A stretch of DNA of 38,760 bases from a virus: the IMG/VR virus record IMGVR_UViG_3300029199_000012, positions 1 to 38,760 of that record; one strand, written 5' to 3'. The notes under the pieces were generated by a model. The model was given only the letters and a program-made list of their open reading frames with translations. It did not search any database and was not told the DNA's origin. Positions within the stretch are counted from its first letter, which is position 1, and each line of letters starts with the position of its first letter. This document shows, piece after piece, positions 36,528 to 38,760 of this stretch. Both the position numbers and the translations under genes were made by a program.

Positions 36528-36809
36528 TTAAAGCCTGACTATGGTACACCGACAGTTCCAGTGCTCCAGTTCGCCCAGGGGCGTATTGCCGTCGATCCGG
36601 ACCAGGGCCTTGTCGCCCACATCGATAACACAGCCATCTCGGCACAACACCGCCCAGGCATCACGGTACATCTTGATGGGTTCGCCCTTGCGCGTGTGCT
36701 CGGAGCCCTTGGGGCGCCACTCCAGGACGTAGCACTCCTGCCCCGCGTACTCGGGCCACTCTCCCACAATCAGCGCTCTGCAGCCTGCGACCACTGGCAA
36801 TAGGTCCAT
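36528..36809 (-). CDS. small hypothetical protein
   Basis: This encodes 93 residues from the ATG at 36809, with GGAGGTGCGGC upstream. The pattern is beta-rich: C-R-A-L-I-V-G-E-W-P-E-Y-A-G-Q-E-C-Y-V-L-E-W, then W-A-V-L-C-R-D-G-C-V-I-D-V-G-D-K-A-L-V-R-I-D-G and C-R-C-T-I-V-R-L. The strand order resembles small SH3-like barrels. Several Cys residues may bind metal or be structural. No family recognised. It ends just before P6. Confidence 0.65.
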   Translation of the reverse strand: MDLLPVVAGCRALIVGEWPEYAGQECYVLEWRPKGSEHTRKGEPIKMYRDAWAVLCRDGCVIDVGDKALVRIDGNTPLGELEHWNCRCTIVRL

Positions 36810-36906
36810 GCCGCACCTCCTACGATATTTGCATTACAGGTTTGACTCCATTTGTCAGATCCAAGGGCATAAGCCGCACTTATAGCGCCCCTGGTCTGCA
36901 TTCATC

Positions 36907-36993
36907 TCACTTATGCTTCCGGTACCTGGCACATTTGACCTGGGCAAGGTAGTTCTCGGTCAGACCCAGGGGCTTCCAGTTGGTCTTGGTCGT
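36907..36993 (-). CDS. possible 28-residue protein with non-standard start
   Basis: In the 195-bp gap between two genes, a frame reads T-K-T-N-W-K-P-L-G-L-T-E-N-Y-L-A-Q-V-K-C-A-R-Y and stops at 36907. It looks like real phage protein, but its natural start position holds ACG (36993), with AAGGAG 7 nt upstream. Either ACG is used weakly or an ATG has mutated. No other convincing frame fills the gap, although short ATG frames exist nearby. Confidence 0.35.
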   Translation of the reverse strand, partial: TTKTNWKPLGLTENYLAQVKCARYRKHK

Positions 36994-37004
36994 CCCACTT
37001 CTCC

Positions 37005-37289
37005 TTATACTCCCCAATAGTTGAACCACTCGGGATCTGACTTTCTTCTCAGATCCCGTATTTGTCTCTCCAGCTTAGAAATCTTTTGCCGTAACTCCCA
37101 TGCCCTAGAGTGTGCTTCCCCTTTCAAGTGTCGAAATCCGTACCCATGACTGGTGGTTCTCAGGGCCTCCAATTCAGCCTCTAGGGCATCAGCCTCCATG
37201 TCTAGTTTGAGGGCTTCTGGGCAAAGCGGTTTGGCTTGTGGTGCTAGGAGGGCTTTGTGCATTATCCCTGATTCGATGTAAGCAGCCAT
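37005..37289 (-). CDS. small coiled-coil hypothetical protein
   Basis: This encodes 94 residues; the ATG at 37289 is better spaced from AGGAG than the adjacent ATG at 37292. The C-terminal half is a charged coiled coil (R-A-W-E-L-R-Q-K-I-S-K-L-E-R-Q-I-R-D-L-R), with a W-F-N-Y-W end. The N-terminal half contains C-P-E-A-L-K-L-D-M-E-A-D-A-L-E-A-E. The DNA is slightly AT-richer than its neighbours. No family recognised. Confidence 0.6.
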   Translation of the reverse strand: MAAYIESGIMHKALLAPQAKPLCPEALKLDMEADALEAELEALRTTSHGYGFRHLKGEAHSRAWELRQKISKLERQIRDLRRKSDPEWFNYWGV

Positions 37290-37299
37290 CATGCTCTCC

Positions 37300-37506
37300 T
37301 TATGCGGTCATCTGGGTCATGTAGTGTACCGGGCGCTCATACATCCCCCGCTCGTCTCGGTATACAGAGATCATCCGAAGGTACTTGCCATCCGGCACAA
37401 ATTGGCGGGAGGTTTCACCATAGTTGATGTTCTCTCCTAGAGGCCACAATTCAACCAGGTCTTCAGCTTCAAGGGCTTCGTTCAGGGTTGGGAACCAGTT
37501 TTGCAT
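37300..37506 (-). CDS. small hypothetical protein
   Basis: This encodes 68 residues from the ATG at 37506, with GAGAGGAGAGCG upstream; an in-frame earlier start would overlap promoter P7. Residues L-N-E-A-L-E-A-E-D-L-V-E-L-W-P-L-G-E are followed by G-K-Y-L-R-M-I-S-V-Y-R-D-E-R-G-M-Y. It may be a small regulator or host-takeover protein. No family recognised. It is the first gene after promoter P7. Confidence 0.65.
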   Translation of the reverse strand: MQNWFPTLNEALEAEDLVELWPLGENINYGETSRQFVPDGKYLRMISVYRDERGMYERPVHYMTQMTA

Positions 37507-37536
37507 TTGACGCTCTCCTCTCTCGACTATGGTTTT

Positions 37537-37565
37537 ATTATACCATACCCCCATCCACGCGTCAA
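37537..37565 (-). promoter_or_regulatory. sigma70 promoter P7
   Basis: On the minus strand the -35 is TTGACG (37560-37565), a 17-bp spacer with GGATGGGGG and an extended -10 TGG-TATAAT (37537-37542). The stop codon of the upstream 58-residue gene (37562-37564) lies inside the -35. It drives the gene at 37300-37506 and probably the next. Confidence 0.87.
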
Positions 37566-37738
37566 GTATTTGTCGGCTTCTCCGCCAGCATCCTGGAGAT
37601 GTCTACCCAGGTTGTACGGCCTCGGCCATCCCACCGGCCAGCCACCTTTCGCCCACAGCCGGACCTGGGCCCCGTACAGTGGAAAGCTCGACCATCGCGG
37701 GTGTACAGGACAACGCCTTTGCGTACTGGTTCTACCAT
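37562..37738 (-). CDS. 58-residue hypothetical protein
   Basis: This frame starts at the ATG at 37738 behind GGAGGGCAC and codes for MVEPVRKGVVLYTRDGRAF, a pair C-T-G and G-C-G-R-K (Cys near 21 and 27), then a W-D-G-R-G-R-T-T-W-V-D-I-S-R-M-L-A segment. It is basic and may contain a small zinc-binding or beta-ribbon unit. It fits exactly between the hairpin at 37747-37774 and promoter P7. No family recognised. Confidence 0.6.
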   Translation of the reverse strand: MVEPVRKGVVLYTRDGRAFHCTGPRSGCGRKVAGRWDGRGRTTWVDISRMLAEKPTNT

Positions 37739-37746
37739 GTGCCCTC

Positions 37747-37774
37747 CTACGGAGAGGGCCCCGTAGGGCCCCGT
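37747..37774 (-). terminator. GC-rich stem-loop with direct repeat
   Basis: CTACGG at 37747-37752 pairs with CCGTAG at 37761-37766. GGGCCCCGT occurs twice in tandem (37756-37764 and 37766-37774), which permits alternative foldings. It lies right after the stop of the gene at 37776-38033. There is no T-tract on the minus strand, so it could be an attenuator or partial terminator. Confidence 0.5.
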
Positions 37775-37775
37775 T

Positions 37776-38033
37776 TTACATCTTGTGGATTTTTACGATC
37801 TTGCCTGGGCCTGTTTCGATTTCAATAGTGCCCCAGTCGTCCTTGCCAATAACACCGACTTCCACATCGAACGCTTGGGATTCCATGATATCGGCCAGTT
37901 CCAAGTCTCCAGTTTCATGGTTGCGCTCTTCCGCCGCGTCATTGTAGAAGGCATTAACTACATCCTGGAGGGTGCCATAGCCTTTGGAGTGCACGGCCAC
38001 TTCGCCTTCGAACATCTCAACTACTACGTACAT
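37776..38033 (-). CDS. small acidic hypothetical protein
   Basis: This encodes 85 residues from the ATG at 38033, with GAGAGGTAACACA upstream in the shared leader. A beta-strand opening M-Y-V-V-V-E-M-F-E-G-E-V-A-V-H is followed by helix (V-V-N-A-F-Y-N-D-A-A-E-E-R) and a final strand pair around V-E-V-G-V-I-G-K-D-D-W-G. Acidic overall. No family recognised. It is monocistronic behind promoter P8. Confidence 0.65.
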   Translation of the reverse strand: MYVVVEMFEGEVAVHSKGYGTLQDVVNAFYNDAAEERNHETGDLELADIMESQAFDVEVGVIGKDDWGTIEIETGPGKIVKIHKM

Positions 38034-38092
38034 TGTGTTACCTCTCTATCTCTCTATTGGTTTGTGGTGTGGCCTCCCTCGACCACACTTTT

Positions 38093-38121
38093 ATTATATC
38101 ACATCCCCATCCAGGACACAA
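38093..38121 (-). promoter_or_regulatory. sigma70 promoter P8
   Basis: On the minus strand the -35 is TTGTGT (38116-38121), a 17-bp spacer with GGATGGGG and a -10 TATAAT (38093-38098). An inverted repeat GTGTGG and CCACAC lies just downstream of the -10 (about 38069-38090), a possible operator. Confidence 0.8.
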
Positions 38122-38241
38122 GTATTTGAAGCTACACTCGCCTGATTGCCTTGGCCTTGTTCATGAGTATCTCCCGCATTTGACATCTCGGAGCCTCTCC
38201 GTTGCATTCGGCGGGCCCACCGGCACTAGCATAGGGACCCA

Positions 38242-38267
38242 GTAGCCAGAGACTATGCCCTGGCCAC
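38242..38267 (-). terminator. stem-loop after the HTH gene (copy B)
   Basis: GTAGCCAG pairs with CTGGCCAC (8 bp, one G-U) in a structure whose flank CCTGGCCACCGGGAATACC closely matches the hairpin at 15923-15947. The 160-bp stretch from 38122 to 38281 otherwise holds no convincing gene, though a tiny frame M-R-E-I-L-M-N-K-A-K-A-I-R-R-V is present. Confidence 0.45.
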
Positions 38268-38281
38268 CGGGAATACCTTCC

Positions 38282-38518
38282 TTACAGCCTCGTCCACTCG
38301 ATCCTGTATCCCAGGACATCCGCCACCTTCATCAGGGTGCTGGTCCTGGGGGCCTGGGTTTTGCCATCACGCCAGTTGCGCAAGGCAGATGTGCTACACT
38401 TGGCCAGGCGGGCAACGTCCGACAGGCATTCTTTCTCCAGATCCAAGCAAATGCTGTAGTATAGTTCCAGCAGGTCGTTTTCCCGCTGCTGGTTGTTGAG
38501 GTAAACTACTTGTCCCAT
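38282..38518 (-). CDS. HTH (Cro/CI-type) transcriptional regulator
   Basis: This encodes 78 residues. After an N-terminal helix, the HTH spans about residues 32-60: L-S-D-V-A-R-L-A-K-C-S-T-S-A-L-R-N-W-R-D-G-K-T, followed by R-T-S-T-L-M-K-V-A-D-V-L-G-Y. This is a small XRE/Cro-like DNA-binding protein. It is driven by promoter P9 and lies at the entry of the repeated-promoter region, so it is a candidate regulator of those promoters or of the GTGATA sites. That link is inference. Confidence 0.85.
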   Translation of the reverse strand: MGQVVYLNNQQRENDLLELYYSICLDLEKECLSDVARLAKCSTSALRNWRDGKTQAPRTSTLMKVADVLGYRIEWTRL

Positions 38519-38571
38519 ATCTCTATCTCTCTATTGGTTCCGGCCAGGGCTCATTCCCCGACCGAACCCCT

Positions 38572-38600
38572 ATTGTACCATACCCCCATCCACAGGGCAA
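38572..38600 (-). promoter_or_regulatory. sigma70 promoter P9
   Basis: On the minus strand the -35 is TTGCCC (38595-38600), a 17-bp spacer with GGATGGGGG and an extended -10 TGG-TACAAT (38572-38577). An inverted repeat GGTTC and GAACC lies downstream of the -10, followed by the shared leader CCAATAGAGAGATAGAGAT and the HTH start. Confidence 0.85.
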
Positions 38601-38603
38601 GTA

Positions 38604-38760
38604 TTATGGGTCAGCCCTCCCAGATGCCACGTAGTTGGCCAGGGCCAGCATACGCTGCCGCAGTACCCGGTGCATACTGTGCTCGTCCTCGGGCAGGTCC
38701 ATCGCGATCTTGCCGTTGGACTTCACATTGGTGAAATCCGACAGCGCATTGCGCCGCACA
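38604..38760 (-). CDS. GyrA-like C-terminal segment followed by unrelated tail (partial)
   Basis: The frame is open from the right edge to the TAA at 38604-38606, giving 51 codons. It reads V-R-R-N-A-L-S-D-F-T-N-V, then K-S-N-G-K-I-A-M-D-L-P-E-D, which closely resembles a beta-pinwheel blade of DNA gyrase subunit A (R-R-N-x-L-S-D-F-x-N-V-x-x-x-G-K-I-A-M pattern, common in Alphaproteobacteria). The remaining residues (from E-H-S-M-H-R-V-L to A-S-G-R-A-D-P) do not look like GyrA. It may be a captured gyrA fragment or a phage protein with a GyrA-like motif. Only a search of the missing part can tell. Confidence 0.55.
   Translation of the reverse strand, partial: VRRNALSDFTNVKSNGKIAMDLPEDEHSMHRVLRQRMLALANYVASGRADP

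Noticed and set aside
38282-38518. Evidence for a temperate life cycle from the HTH gene
   Set aside because: There is no integrase, excisionase or clear attachment site, and small HTH proteins also occur in lytic phages.
1-38760. tRNA, rRNA, insertion sequences and defence systems
   Set aside because: No cloverleaf, transposase, terminal repeats or recognised defence genes were visible on reading both strands; short tRNAs cannot be excluded without a covariance search.

Overview
The window is part of a double-stranded DNA tailed-phage (siphovirus-type) genome that infects a Gram-negative host. Evidence for this: an ordered packaging, capsid and long-tail block (small and large terminase, portal, Mu F/SPP1 gp7-like protein, protease plus scaffold, decoration protein, HK97-type capsid, connectors, tail tube, G/GT chaperones, tape measure, tail tip, fibre), a holin/endolysin/two-component spanin cassette with an outer-membrane lipoprotein, GC-rich DNA, and very dense coding with ATGA, TAATG and TGATG stop/start overlaps. 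Every gene I can support reads leftward (minus strand). I see no integrase, tRNA, rRNA, CRISPR array or insertion sequence. The host cannot be named; a GyrA-like fragment at the right edge looks alphaproteobacterial, which is only a weak hint.

Layout, read right to left (the direction of transcription). 38.76-35.77 kb: small early-type genes, each behind a near-identical sigma70 promoter, including a Cro/CI-like HTH protein. 35.77-35.22 kb: a non-coding region full of GTGATA/TATCAC half-sites with a rightward promoter. 35.2-17.4 kb: terminase, head and tail genes. 17.4-16.3 kb: endolysin, holin and nested spanins. 16.2-15.4 kb: two small genes, then a second GTGATA-rich non-coding region that is a diverged inverted copy of the first. 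15.4-6.2 kb: replication genes (AEP-type primase, SNF2-like helicase, UvrD-like helicase, cytosine-C5 methyltransferase-like protein, family A DNA polymerase). 6.2-2.1 kb: nucleotide-metabolism cluster. 2.0-0 kb: small unknown genes.

The central biological message is a Z-genome (2-aminoadenine, diaminopurine) replication system. PurZ carries the G-S-T-G-K-G variant of the adenylosuccinate synthetase P-loop. A YfbR-like HD phosphohydrolase corresponds to DatZ, which removes dATP. A MazG-like pyrophosphohydrolase corresponds to MazZ, which makes dGMP. The family A polymerase corresponds to DpoZ. All lie within about 6 kb. The expected flow is dGTP to dGMP (MazZ), dGMP plus aspartate to succino-dZMP (PurZ), dZMP by host PurB, dZTP by host kinases, and incorporation by DpoZ while DatZ depletes dATP. 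The pathway was described in 2021 for phages such as S-2L, phiVC8 and SH-Ab 15497. The less familiar features here are an apparently split dATP/dGTP diphosphohydrolase with two tiny CxxC proteins between its parts and DatZ, an HNH gene overlapping the end of purZ, and a C5-methyltransferase-like gene coupled to dpoZ.

Other notable signals: at least eight leftward promoters share a GGATGGGG-containing 17-bp spacer, forming a candidate phage regulon; a 14-bp perfect bacterial parS palindrome lies exactly where a ComEA-like helix-hairpin-helix domain is joined to a tail-terminator protein; a T TTT TTA -1 frameshift site joins the G and GT tail chaperones; a scaffold start is nested in the protease gene; and a small gene before the endolysin is split by a frameshift.
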